From: Gliomastix tumulicola
Lineage: Eukaryota > Ascomycota > Sordariomycetes > Hypocreales > Bionectriaceae
DNA length: 64,000 nt
Direction: 5' to 3'
Assembly (NCBI GenBank): GCA_001599755.1
Contig: BCHX01000006.1
Location: 2,281,336 to 2,345,335 of the forward strand
The notes beneath the pieces were generated by a model that worked only from the letters and a program-made list of their open reading frames with translations, did no database searches and was not told the origin of the DNA. The translations under genes and the position numbers were made by a program. Shown here one piece after another: positions 34,649-45,987 of this stretch (the stretch's first letter is position 1; each line of letters starts with the position of its first letter).

Positions 34649-36573
34649 TGGGTAGCGGGACCCAGCAGGCCAACCGACAAGGATTGGGTCCCAGAGAGCC
34701 AGGGAAACCTAGGAGGGCAGCAGGGGTTAGAAGCCAGCAGGGATGTCGGGGCCCCGAGCTGCACATGAGGTACCTTGGAACGCCCAGGACCTTGCGCAGC
34801 ACTACGTACTCGTGCCTTAGTCTCCGTTAGGATGGGGCTGCCCCATTCGTCCCGACAAGCCCCCAAGTTGGATCGAAGGTTGGCTTGGTTGGGTTGGGTT
34901 CATTGGGCTGGGACCCAAGATTGGCATGCCGCATGTGCTGCGTTGGAACGTTCGTATCGTACATGCACATATATGTGCCGTTCCGTACACGCCTCTGTAA
35001 GGCAGTGAGTGGTTCATCGGCCATAAGCCATCGCTGACAGCCGTAGATGTGGTTGTCGTGCTGAGCCGCGAGGGGCAGCAGTTGGATACCACCTCCATCC
35101 GAGTCAGCTGCCGAAGCCGAGCCCGCGGCATTTTGCTCAGCTGCCAGTGCATCTTCGCGGTGAACGCCACCATGTATCATGATCTGGGATGCTCTTCCTC
35201 TGGCGAGGAAAAACTCTTCTCTCCCTCTGCTGGCTGCCCCCACGAGGGGAGCGGTCAAGACAACCTGGACATGCGTTTACGCCATGTTGTTGCAGGCAGT
35301 AGCGTCATGCTCGACTACCCGCATCCTGTCGTGACGCTAGGGCTTGGCTTCCCTCCGACCTGTGTCCGTTGGCCGTGCATCCTCGTGCTTTGACGATGTG
35401 TAGCTGAGCTGCAGGCTAAGATGCACATGTAATGATGATGCCTGCTTGCTGATGAGTCCTCGTGTGCTCCATGTACAAGAATGGAACCTTGACTCGAGGG
35501 CCCGAGGTCATAGGCACAGCATGTACCAGTCAAACCGGTCTCCTTGGACAAGATTTGATGCGCTAGAGTAGCCATCCACCTCCATCACGACTGTGCAGGG
35601 CAGCAGGGGCCGGACAAGCGGGATCATCCCGAGAGACCCTCTGCGTGTGATTATTATTACTCTCATCTTACTGAGGCGGTCAGCGGCACGCACAGAAGCT
35701 AAATTGGAACGCCCCTCCCCAACATGGCCAGCATTGGCACGCTTGCATGCTTCAGCATCATGAGCAGTCCCAAGACACGATGGAAAGTACTTACCGCAAC
35801 CAGATAACTCATCCATATTCAAGGGATCCTGGGAACTGGCGGGGGGCCTGGGTTGTTATTATCAACTCTCCCACTTGGTGAGGAGTGATTCTAAAAGAGA
35901 AAAGAGACGACATCTTTGGTGACCGCCAAAGTGAGGCAGAGGCAAAAGGGCGGCGGGCCAGCTTCAATCACGGCTCGCCTTCCATGCGTTCCGTCGGAGA
36001 ACGCGGCTAGGAGGTGTACTAGTTAGGACGGGCTCTCTCAATTCTTCCCCGATACGAATATCAAGGTTTGGGAAGGTTCTTGAGAAGCAAAGAACCACAC
36101 ACCACGCGCCCATTGGTAAGTCAGTGAGGGATACCACCACACCACCATGCAGACTGAGCGCCTACCTCCGGCCTTACCCAGATGCGATATATCACCACAC
36201 ATCTCGTCAACACCAGCCAACAAATCGCATATGATCGTACGCGCAGCCAGATATGGGGATGGGCATGGGCATGGGTGTGTTGGTTGGCTGACCGCAGACC
36301 AGAATGGCTGCATGGTGCTCGATGGAGGCCGCCCTTCTCATGCTGCCACGGCGCTCGCAACAGCTGCCGAGGTTTGTCGCATCACCAACGCATCTGCGCC
36401 GCGAACTTGTGGCCTGACATGATTCGGTAATGACAAGGTGGCAGAGATAATAATATCCTGCTTGACGCTACTGGTAGGCGATGCCAGCCGGAGCCTGGAA
36501 CCCTGCCCAGCTGGACGTCTGTTGGTCGATCCGGACTACAAGGCCCTTGCACTGCAGGCTGCCAGGAAGTACT

Positions 36574-36665
36574 GGTACCTCGGCCAGAGACCCAAGTACT
36601 AGTAGGTAGGGCTTTTGGTGAGGAGCTTGCGGGTTGCCGCCATAAGGTACTACCTTACTAGTAGA
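36574..36665. repeat. Cluster of GGTACC / TACTAGTA palindromic motifs
   Basis: Within 92 bases there is GGTACC (36574), a TACTAGTAGGTAG string (about 36597) and TACTACCTTACTAGTA (about 36648). The same vocabulary recurs near 754, 21135, 21184, 21508, 33770, 39930, 40571 and 49329. These look like copies of one degenerate intergenic element. Confidence 0.65.
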
Positions 36666-39600
36666 GCTTCAGAGACCTGCAGACCCATGGATGCTGATCA
36701 CACTGGCAGACACAGAGCCTTGCAACTTGCACCTCGGGTGCTCCTTCCCCGTTCCCATACCCAGGCAATTCGTGAGCGTAGTACAAGGCAGGTACGGCGC
36801 AGCACTGAACCCCTCCTGCTCCTGCCGCTCAATCTTGAATCGGAAGCGGAGGCAAGAGCCCACGCAGAAACGAGACGCCAACACATCTCGCAAGAGTCAT
36901 CGTCATCATCATCAACACCACCATCACCAGCTGTCCACCTCAGTCAATCCACTTCGGTTGGCACCCCACCAGTATATCGCGTCTAATCATGACAACCTAC
37001 ACCTGCATCTGCATGCAACTCAGCACGTACGTGTCACCCACCAAACCCACACATGTGAGATGTCGCACTTCCATGCATCCAGACTGGCCTTCGACAAGAA
37101 CTGGAGCTGTCTTCATCATTCCCGTCACGACGATCTGGGTTAAGTAGGTCACATCTGCACACATCCCATCCTCCATCCCACCGTCTATGGGGGTGGATTC
37201 CACCCACCTACCTCCCGACCTCGTCTTGGTTGGCCAGCTGACCAAGCCATCACCAACGCCAGTTTTTTCGCTTACGCAAAGATACCTGTTGGGAGGTGGC
37301 TCACCCCCTCATCTTTCCTATCAGATCCGCGTCTGATCGCCTCAGCGAGCGCCACCGCTAATTTCCTGCAGAGCTCTCCTCCAATGGCGGATAGCGACGG
37401 GCTGTCGAAGAATGATGAGCCCAGCATCAATCACACCTCTGGACTGGCATGGTTAATTTACCAGCTCATGGTTCGTGACAGCATGGTTTGATCTGCATAT
37501 GGTACTTTTCATGGTCCCCTCTCTGGTCCCCCTCATGTCTCAGTTCTTTCTCGCACTCAGCGTTGAGCGTTGGAAGCCCCAAGGTCATGATCCGACCAGG
37601 CCCATGCTTGCGCAAGGTTCATTGGGTGATGCCAAGCACCGCTAAGGAGATGAGAGCTTTGCTGGCGCTATAGCCTACCTATCCTCGTGACGCTCATCCA
37701 GGGCGGGGACCCTCATCCGGCATCCAGTGAGATTGCGAGCTACAATTCCAAGGCCAACCAAGGGAGCGTGACGGGTGTGACGATTCAAGACGCCCTGCAG
37801 GTTCGTCTGTGATGGGTCTGAATACGATGACAGGGCGGCAACGCGGCTGATGGGCTTGCTTGCCATTCGCAATTTTTTACATCCCTGTCACCTGCTTAAG
37901 CGTGGCGGCTAGGGTCACGCTGCATTTGCTGCACCAGCCTGTCCTAGAACGCTCGCTCAGCTTTCTTCTGCGGCCGATATGCGGCCCATGCAAATTAGGT
38001 CAAGTACCGATCCTACATGTGGTTAGGAGCAATCACACTAGACATGGAGACTCTCGACTGGCCGTGGTTACACCACATATGAGGCAATCTTCGGGGAGAT
38101 GAGGGCTGGGTGCTTGAGGACAGGGCCGCGGAGTCGTTGAGCACGGGACAAGGTGCTGCTTCTGCGCCGTTAGGTCGTTGTCTATCCCCGTGCTACGCTC
38201 TAGCCCAAACTAACGCTGTAGTACTGTACCTAGATTGACCAGGCGCCATGCTGTTGGTACGGAGGATTGTAGTAGCCCCCATGGAAGGCTAACAATGCTC
38301 CGCAGATTGCGTACCGTACGCACATCGACCTCACAGTAGCGTGCCCGTTGATGGACATGTACTTCGCCGTTAAAATTTGGACGCTCACTGCAACTCTGTC
38401 ATGTATCGCCCGGTCGGCCCCCCCCCTCAGATGTACTGTACTCGTACATGCTGTGGTGGTGTGCGGAAATTATGGTGACGGATGGTGCAGAAGATCAGGA
38501 TTCATCATATTCGCTGATCATGGACCGGGGATACGGTTCTCAATTTTGGGATTTTCTCCCCGGTCTAGGTCTAGCAAGGACTACCTTACCAGGCCAGCTG
38601 GAAAGCTAATTCATAGACCATCACCTGATGTCGTTATGTCGTGATGAACCCAGACATGCTCATCTGAGCCATGCGTCGGGCCTCTTAGCACTGTCAGCCC
38701 GCCTCCAGCACTCCCGGCCCGTCCCTTCTAGTTTGGCCATCATATTATTACAGCGCACTACTTATAAGATAGTGCCCAGCACCAAGCCAGTCTGGATTCT
38801 TCTCTACCGTTGAATCCGTGGCTGCTAGCGCGGGATAAAATTGGACAGCCGCGTTGAACGCCGGTTGGTGCTTACTACTAGCTGCGTTGTAAGGGCCATC
38901 AACGTTCACGCGGTTGCCGTCGTTAATACCTTCCATTGTGCGTGCATGACAATGTAAGCCTCACCTTTCAAAGGGCTGTCGTTCACTTGCGCTACAGACG
39001 CTGCATGCTTAACCCAGATGTCGGGACCCGGTTTTCTGTATGGCATGCATCTGCATGCTGCAACTAATCACCCAGATTCCAGGTTTCTGAGGACGGGTCC
39101 CCGTTCTGCAGGCCCGTGCGCTCGGCCGCCGCGTTCTCCGGACTCTCGGGTATCTACATTGGTGTACAATAGAATAGAGGGTGGAACGTTCGGCGTTGCT
39201 GGATGAAGCCATCATCATTTGCTGTGACGACCACCCCCCAACTCTGCCTATGGTCATGTTACTCCTAAATGTGCCACTCCTCCCGACCTCCAATCTGCAC
39301 GTTCGGCCTTGGTGCCCTGACAAGGAAGTGGCACACCTCCTTGACCCGACGCTGCTGAGTGGCACAGGGACCTTGACAAGACGCAACCAACAGCGAGCGT
39401 TGCATGTTCAGCCGGCCAACATAAAGCGGTACAGGTACATCATCTTATTTCCCGACAAAGGTGAGGCGTCTGCCGTGTCACGGCACCAACAATCCCCGAG
39501 TGAGGCTGCACGGGGTGCGAGTTCGGTCCTCGCAACAAGCTGCGGGAAAAAGAAGAAGCACGGGCACCAGGGCTGGGTTGTCGCACAGTGGCGTAGTGGC

Positions 39601-40827
39601 GTGTGATATTATACGCGTGTGACGTAAGGCTCGCTGCGACCTTGTTCGTCTGTTATTTCCGCCAAATCTGGTGGCTGCAGGTGATATCTGTGATATCGCT
39701 GCATGCCGGATGTGACTCGTAGATTAACACCCACACCCACCATTAAGACCATCATCCCTCACCCGCGCGCGAGCGGCATGGGCGATGGTTGTTCTTTGCG
39801 CCGAGACCCGGTCCTTCTTCTGGTGCAGTTGAGCGTTTTGCTTCGCCTCCCCCTCCCTCCGTCTCCGTAGGATGATTCCTGCAAATCATACCCGTTTTCT
39901 CGCCTGCGTATAAGCGGTCTGCACACAGTGTACCTATAGTACTTGCCTACTACCTTACCCCTTGCTTGCCCTTACGTACCTTACCATTCCATCCATGCCA
40001 CTAGCCCAACCGAGCCGAGTGGGAAGGATCGATCACACACTACGGAGGATGGCGCAAGATAGTAGTCAGTCTCTGCGGGCCGACAGACACAAGCTGGAGA
40101 TGGTTCCGCGGCATCGGGAACACCCATCGAGCCATTGGTTGAATACGGCCGTGCATGCGTCGGGCACTTCGAATCCTCCCAAGCACAAATGTCCCTCTGG
40201 GCTGAGGGGGGCTGACCTTCCGAGACGCACACCACGGATGTCAGTGAGATTTCGCACCTGCTGAATTGAGCCGGTGAGGGATAGAGTGAAAGTACCATCG
40301 CACCTTCCCCAAAGCCAGCGCTCTTCAATGCTCTACTTACGTTTCGAATTACGGAGCCAACACACCGAAGGAAGGAACAAGTCGTGGTGATTGTAGGGTA
40401 GCTGCTTAGACGAGAGTCCGTACTTGGGAGAAAGAGGCAGGAATGGTGGCCCCCCTCCCGCAATTCGGGCAGGAACAGACTGGACGTGACAACCACGTGG
40501 AAGGAGGCGTGTGCACGGACAGACACTCTTCCATCCTGTACTAACCAATGCTTGCTCAGTGATTCATCCCTTACCTTAGTACCTACCTTGCTCTATACTA
40601 CCAGTATCCCTTGGTCGCCGGTCATGACCCCAAGTTTATCGTGTCTGATTCCCGAGCCGAAATGTCAAACTCACGACCCCGCAACTGATCAATTATCAGG
40701 CTAATGGCTGTTTATAGCCGGATTCGAGGGCCGTGGTTCCTCTTCTTCAACGATGGGACCGCTATCGGACAATCTGTTCTCTGCTCAAACACCACGTCTC
40801 CAGAGCCGTGGGATCGAGGAGAGCAGG

Positions 40828-40837
40828 AATAAAAAGG
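40828..40837 (+). promoter_or_regulatory. Possible TATA-like element of the SMP-30 gene
   Basis: AATAAAAAGG lies about 210 bases upstream of the SMP-30 ATG and is followed by C/T-rich sequence. The assignment rests on sequence and position only. Confidence 0.3.
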
Positions 40838-41039
40838 CAGCTGGATTCTCCTGTCCTTGTTTCACCAAGCCTTCGCTTTAAGATCGACGCCCAAACAGAC
40901 GCGCGCGTCAGCAAGAACCCTGAACCCAAATCAGCAGTCAACGCCGCTTGAAGTCGCGATACCCCTCACTTGCCGGGATATCACCGTCCACGTGCTAGGC
41001 CCCTCACACTCACTACGTCTTATCCCAGCCTTGCTCACC

Positions 41040-42106
41040 ATGCCGGGGTTCCAGGAGTGGAAAGTCGAAAAGCCATGGCTTGACATCAAATGTAGCCTAG
41101 GCGAAGGGCCGTTCTTCGAGAAGGACAGCAGAGTCGTGCGATTCGTCGACATCAAGAAGAAGCAGGTCCACAGCGTGCCGCTCGACGAGGGGGTGTCGTC
41201 TCTCAAGACGATTCAACTGGACGAGCCTGTGGGCGTGACCTCGAACATTGCGGGCGTCGACCCTAGCGAGCGCATTCTGATCGCCATCAAGTCAGGCCTA
41301 GCCATCCTGGACCGCAAGACAGGAAAGTACGAGGTATTTTCCAAGCTCCCGCCCAATGAGCGTCTGAGGGCCAATGATGGCGGGAGTGATCCCCATGGTC
41401 GGTTCTGGATTGGGACCATGACGGACTTCCCGTACGGGGATTGCCAACCTGAAGGTGCGTCTCTCCTCGCTTGTTGATGTGTGCCGGCTGGCTCGGAGAC
41501 GGGTACCCAGAGCGGACGGCTTCCACGCGACCACCGCTCGAGTTCCTCACGCCCTCTCCCGTTTCGTCATCGAGGCCGGACCAAGGCGAGGCGTTCCTCT
41601 GACGTTCTTCTGTTCCAGGGTCCTTGTACCGATTTGCTTCGAGCACCAAGGAGGAAATCCTCAAGGATCTCACCATCCCTAATTCAGTGGGGTGGTCTCC
41701 TGACGGCAAAACCCTGTACTTCACACACTCGACGGCTAGCGAGGTGCTCGCCCTGGATTATTCGCCCGCCACCGGTGATGTGGCCAACCAACGGGTCTTC
41801 TACAAGCACCAGGGTAGCGGAGACCCGGATGGCTTCCGGGTCGATGTGGAGGGCAATTTGTGGCACGCCGTGTACGGCGAATCCCGTGTGCTCAAGATCA
41901 GTCCTGAAGGTCAATTGGTCGGGCAGATCAACCTACCCACGCGCAACATCACATGCGTGCAGTTTGCAGGGACTGAGCTGGTCATTACCACAGCATCGGA
42001 TGAGGACAGCGGCGACGAGGTCAGCCAGTCGCTCGGAGGAGCCGTCTTCAGGGTTGATGTCGGCGTGGAGGGCCTGGACCTGTTCGACTTTAAGCTTGAG
42101 CAGTGA
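41040..42106 (+). CDS. SMP-30/gluconolactonase (regucalcin) family protein
   Basis: A 300-residue six-bladed beta-propeller from exons 41040-41454 and 41619-42106. The 164-base intron (GTGCGT to CAG) joins QPEG to SLYRFAS. Metal-binding and active-site features of the family are present: Glu in CSLGEGPFF (about 22), Asn in RLRANDGGSDPHGRFWIGTM, Asn in IPNSVGWSPDGKTLYFTHS and Asp in GDPDGFRVD. The last blade carries GGAVFRVDV. Members hydrolyse sugar lactones such as gluconolactone or bind calcium; the substrate cannot be read from sequence. There is no signal peptide on the chosen start (MPGFQEWKVEKPW), so it is probably cytosolic. The frame is open upstream without a better ATG. No related sugar-acid genes lie next to it. 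Confidence 0.9.
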
Positions 42107-42328
42107 GCCACGGCCAACGCTCGCCAAGACAAGGGAACCGACAGCGGCGGTCAAATAGAATGCGCAGAAACATTAAAAAGATGCACTAGTGCGTGCCTTG
42201 TGACGAATCAGTCTTTTGGAAGAGGCACGCCTCCCAGCTCAATCGGCTATTTCGCAGGCCTTCGATAGGAACCAGCCCCCCGGAGAACGGGTATGCACCC
42301 TAATACATTAGGGCAGGGGTCACGTCGA

Positions 42329-42342
42329 GCTCCGTACGGAGC
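42329..42342. repeat. Perfect palindrome GCTCCGTACGGAGC
   Basis: A 14-base perfect palindrome, followed within a few bases by CACGGAGTAC. A related CTCCGTACG is near 43101. Palindromes of the TACTCCGTACGGAGTA kind are frequent short intergenic repeats in filamentous ascomycetes, from general knowledge. It is about 220 bases past the SMP-30 stop. Confidence 0.75.
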
Positions 42343-42913
42343 ACGGAGTACTTGGTATCCATCCTCGAGGCAGGATTGAACGCTCGAGGATCCCTAGCGC
42401 GCGCATCGGTGAGAAGACTCTGATGTGTCTACTCTCGTGACAGCTCGGAGCGCAGACTCCTCGGTAACGGGTTGGACGACAAGGGAATCTCAGCTGAGAG
42501 GCCATCGTATCGCTACGACGACTTTGACCATCGATTGGCAGGCTGACTCTGGGGATGCAGTTCCGTCTCATGCCGAGCAGAAAGTCCCTGTGGAGGTGTT
42601 CGTGTACTGTGCAGGCACAGTCATGTCACCTGGCACAGACACCCGCGTCAAACCCCTGCCTCTCGTGAGACTGACCTACCATCGAGTGATGAAAATGGAC
42701 AGAGAGGGGGTGAGCACCGCCCCTTTCTGGACACTCCCGGTTACACTGCTTCGAGAGGTTGGGTTGCGTGCATGCTCACTCACATGCAGACACATGCATG
42801 CACTTGCATGCATTCGCTCAGACGCACATTACGTACATGCGCCTTATAGGCGCGATGTGGTATCCGCGCGCGCGCGCACTCTCAAGGATGCTCATGCTCA
42901 CCGCCTCGGATTT

Positions 42914-42953
42914 CCATGCAGCCATGCAGCCATGCAGCCATGCAGCCATGCAG
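42914..42953. repeat. Five exact tandem copies of CCATGCAG
   Basis: An 8-base unit repeated five times without mismatch. Several other ATGCA strings lie just upstream (42780-42835). Period 8 does not preserve a reading frame, and no gene covers it. Confidence 0.9.
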
Positions 42954-45900
42954 AGTTCGCATCAGCCACTCACGCCCCTCTTATCTGCATGCAGACATCG
43001 ACTCGTCGCAAAGGGTGACATGACGGCTGTCAAGAACGGCTGGTAGTTGATCCTCAGCCAAGAGGCAAATACTGGTCACCGGCCATAATCCCTACACCGT
43101 ACTCCGTACGTTTCGCACCGGTGAGCGGTACCTCGCCTCGCCCTCTTGGCTTCGCTCAAAGTGGGTTACATAAGGCACATCTTACATACATGATGCATGT
43201 CAGTTGGCCCGTCTTGTCTGTTCATATGACGAGAGGCGTTTTTTTTTGTACCTGGCAAGGCGTGTATGTATGTCCCTGTAGGCGTGTGCCGTTGAAAATG
43301 TACATGGAACAGGACGCCCGCGCCAGTTTGGGAATATGCGGCTCGACGTCCAGTCTCGCGGCACGTGGACTTGCAGTAACGAGAGGTTCCCGCCTGAACC
43401 CAGGTCGTGGCGCAAGCCACTATCATCATAAACGCCCATCATGCAGGAGATTCAGACAGCTTCATTCAGCTCTCGTCGCATGTTTGGGGCTTCTGTCACT
43501 ACCGAGCAACGGTTACGGAGCGGTGTAAGACGCCACATGCATACAATGCGGCGCTAGGAAGTAGAGAGACCAGACTTCCGTCGGTGAAAGGCTTGGTCGA
43601 GCATTGGAGGTCTCATGGGTCAGTCAGCCGGCCTCCCTCTCTTCCTTCACATTGATGGTCGCGCCTCCCAGCCATCTCTCTTTGCCGCCGAACATCGGTG
43701 ACTCACCGACACCGGCTGCTCAGCTATCATTTTCAGCGCGCCCAGGAGGAGTTGAGTCCCTGGTCAAAACAGCGCCTCCCCCTGGCCCTTTCCGCGACGC
43801 CATTTCTTCAAAACAAGCACGCGGACTGGCAGACAGCCCCCCCACCCCGGGCCAGGCCAGCTCCGAGCAGCTCAGGCCAGGCTTTCCAGGGACAAGGGTC
43901 GATTGAAATGGTTCGAAAGTCAGGGAAGCAGGAGTGATGAGCATCAAGGAGGATGGACATGCACAAGGTCCCGTGATTGGATGTCACAAGCAAGGGAAAT
44001 TTGTTCCTTCTACTTTCTTTCCTTGCTCTTGGCCTTGGCTTTTTGTGCAACGTGAGTGGCCGTTTTAGATTACGTATTCATAGAAGGTACAATCTGATAC
44101 ATACGGCATTGCTTGCGCTGAAATGAAGGGCCTGTTATTTGGATCGTCGAGGGCTGTACGAGTAGAGAGACGTCCCTCCCTCGCCCCCCCTGGCTGGTCG
44201 CTGTGCCCCGTCGTTGGGCAGCAGTCGCGGGAGCCTGACGTTGATGGGCTCTTTTGGAAATTTAAAAATGCGGCCTCTCTTTATTGCTGTCCTCGCTTAT
44301 CTGACCATTTCAATGCATCCCGTCGCGCGCGCGCGGAGGCTGGCCAGGTCGCGATGTATGGCTTGGGGTGGCGGCTGCTTGCTTCCTCTCCCCTGAACGA
44401 GTGCCTTGAGCCCGGCTGCTGTCTCGCGAAAAAAAAAAAAAAGAAAACAAGGCAGCAGGGTAGCTTGTGAAATTCTCTCATCAAAAAATGCCATTGTTAC
44501 GGGATGTACAAAGTCCGAGACTGCGTCATGATGCTTTGATGCGCGTAACCCTGGATAGGGGGCTCCTCGAGGGGACTCTGCCATTTCCAAGACGGGCGCA
44601 GCTTGGAGGAACCTGTCCTCTGGCATGGTGAGAAAGACCATAGCGAGAAGTCCGATTCTCGTATGAGAGGTTGTGGTGGGAGTGTTAACAGTGTCGCGAG
44701 GCGTGGAGGGCAGGGATCATGAGCTTCCCCCCCTCAGATGACGACGGTTGTTGGTGACGACAAACAACATGCCCCCTTTCCCATCAACCCCCCCTCATTT
44801 CTCCGTATCATTCACACTCTGTCATCTAAACTCGTCACCAATTTTCATTCGGAATAGATATCGGCCATACTCGCTGATATTTCCCCGGGGATGCAGGACA
44901 GGTTGGTTGGTTGCGTCAGCCAGCCAGCCACACACGCACCCCCTTTCCCCTCCTCCCGGAAAACCCCTCTCGGTCTTGGTATTAAAAACATGACGGGCAC
45001 CCAACATGAAACGGCAAGATTGAGAGCAGCACAGAAAGCTGTCTGTCATTCTGCGCACGGGCTGGCGGAAAAAGGAGGGGGTGGGCAAGATTTGCAACCA
45101 CGCACCCCCCCTTCCCCCCTCTCCTGTATGATGATGTACCTAAACCTCGACCAGTCATCGTGACTACCTTCACCCTGTTTTTGATATCTGCCGTTCGAGT
45201 AGAAGGGGAGCATACTATCTACGCGCGTATACGGCTCCAAGCTTCCTATCTCGCATTTTCATACGCCCCTCCCCTGAACGCTTCCAACCCCCTTCTTTTT
45301 TCCCCCCCTCGTCAGTTGACCAGGCGGGTTTGATATGACGATGCTTCATGGGCTACGGCCGCATGAGAAGAGGCCATCGTCGCAAGTGCCGTGTTTGCTT
45401 ATCTCGCTTGTCGAAGTCGTGATTTCCGCCCCGAGGCCGGTCGTTCACGTCTGGAGGAGCGTGGTCCCCCTCCCTCCCTCTCTTCCCTCGGCGAAACGAG
45501 TCATGACGGGGACGCTGCCCAACTATTATGGTTCTTATTGATGTGTTTGACCTGCAAGAGAAGCTCGGCTTTGTTCCGAGGTTTCTCTGAGGGAGACTTG
45601 TTGTCGTAGAGGAATACGTATGTAATCATCATGACTGGGGATATCAGCAATTCCATGCTCTCCCGGATGGTAACTGGCATGCTTATTTAGTTCCTGTAGA
45701 ACGCGAACTAGCTATGTGAAGGTAAAAGTTGGTCTACAAAGTACTCAAAAATTAATCTCTAAACAGAGTTCCGGATCATATACAGCTTGACCCGAGGGGG
45801 GAGGTCGTCATCAAAGCTCGGAACACCCACTTCCAACGAGGACGGCGACTGAGGACGAAGAATGATGTTCATGGCAACGCGTCGCCCATTCGTCTATGCT

Positions 45901-45987
45901 ACTGTAACGCCTACAGCAATAACGATACTCTTCGTAAGGAAAGTACAGTTTTATTCACTCTCGGTTCAAAGCACCTCTGTCGGCTAT

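Larger units (their letters stand above)
32781..41039. other. 8.3-kb gene-poor stretch upstream of the bZIP and SMP-30 genes
   Basis: This is the longest stretch without a supportable gene, lying between divergent genes. The frames are short, overlapping and of non-coding character. Motifs seen: GGTACC at 33770; a 16-base direct repeat at 34614-34648; GGTACC at 36574 with TACTAGTAGGTAG near 36597 and TACTACCTTACTAGTA near 36648; GTACCTATAGTACTT near 39930; TACCTTAGTACCTACC near 40571. A TATA-like AATAAAAAGG at 40828 lies about 210 bases before the SMP-30 ATG. I see no recognisable domain, transposon end or tRNA. Confidence 0.55.
42107..45987. other. 3.9-kb gene-poor stretch with small repeats
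   Basis: This lies between the SMP-30 gene and the 3' end of the convergent Cys-rich protein gene. A 14-base perfect palindrome is at 42329-42342, five tandem copies of CCATGCAG at 42914-42953, and another CTCCGTACG string near 43101. A homopolymer A tract lies near 44430. Short frames on both strands look random. The right end is the 3' flank of the Cys-rich protein gene. Confidence 0.55.

Noticed and set aside
39514..39534. tRNA T-arm look-alike (GCGAG-TTCGGTC-CTCGC)
   Set aside because: The loop lacks the invariant A of TTCRA, and no D-arm, anticodon arm or acceptor stem fits around it.
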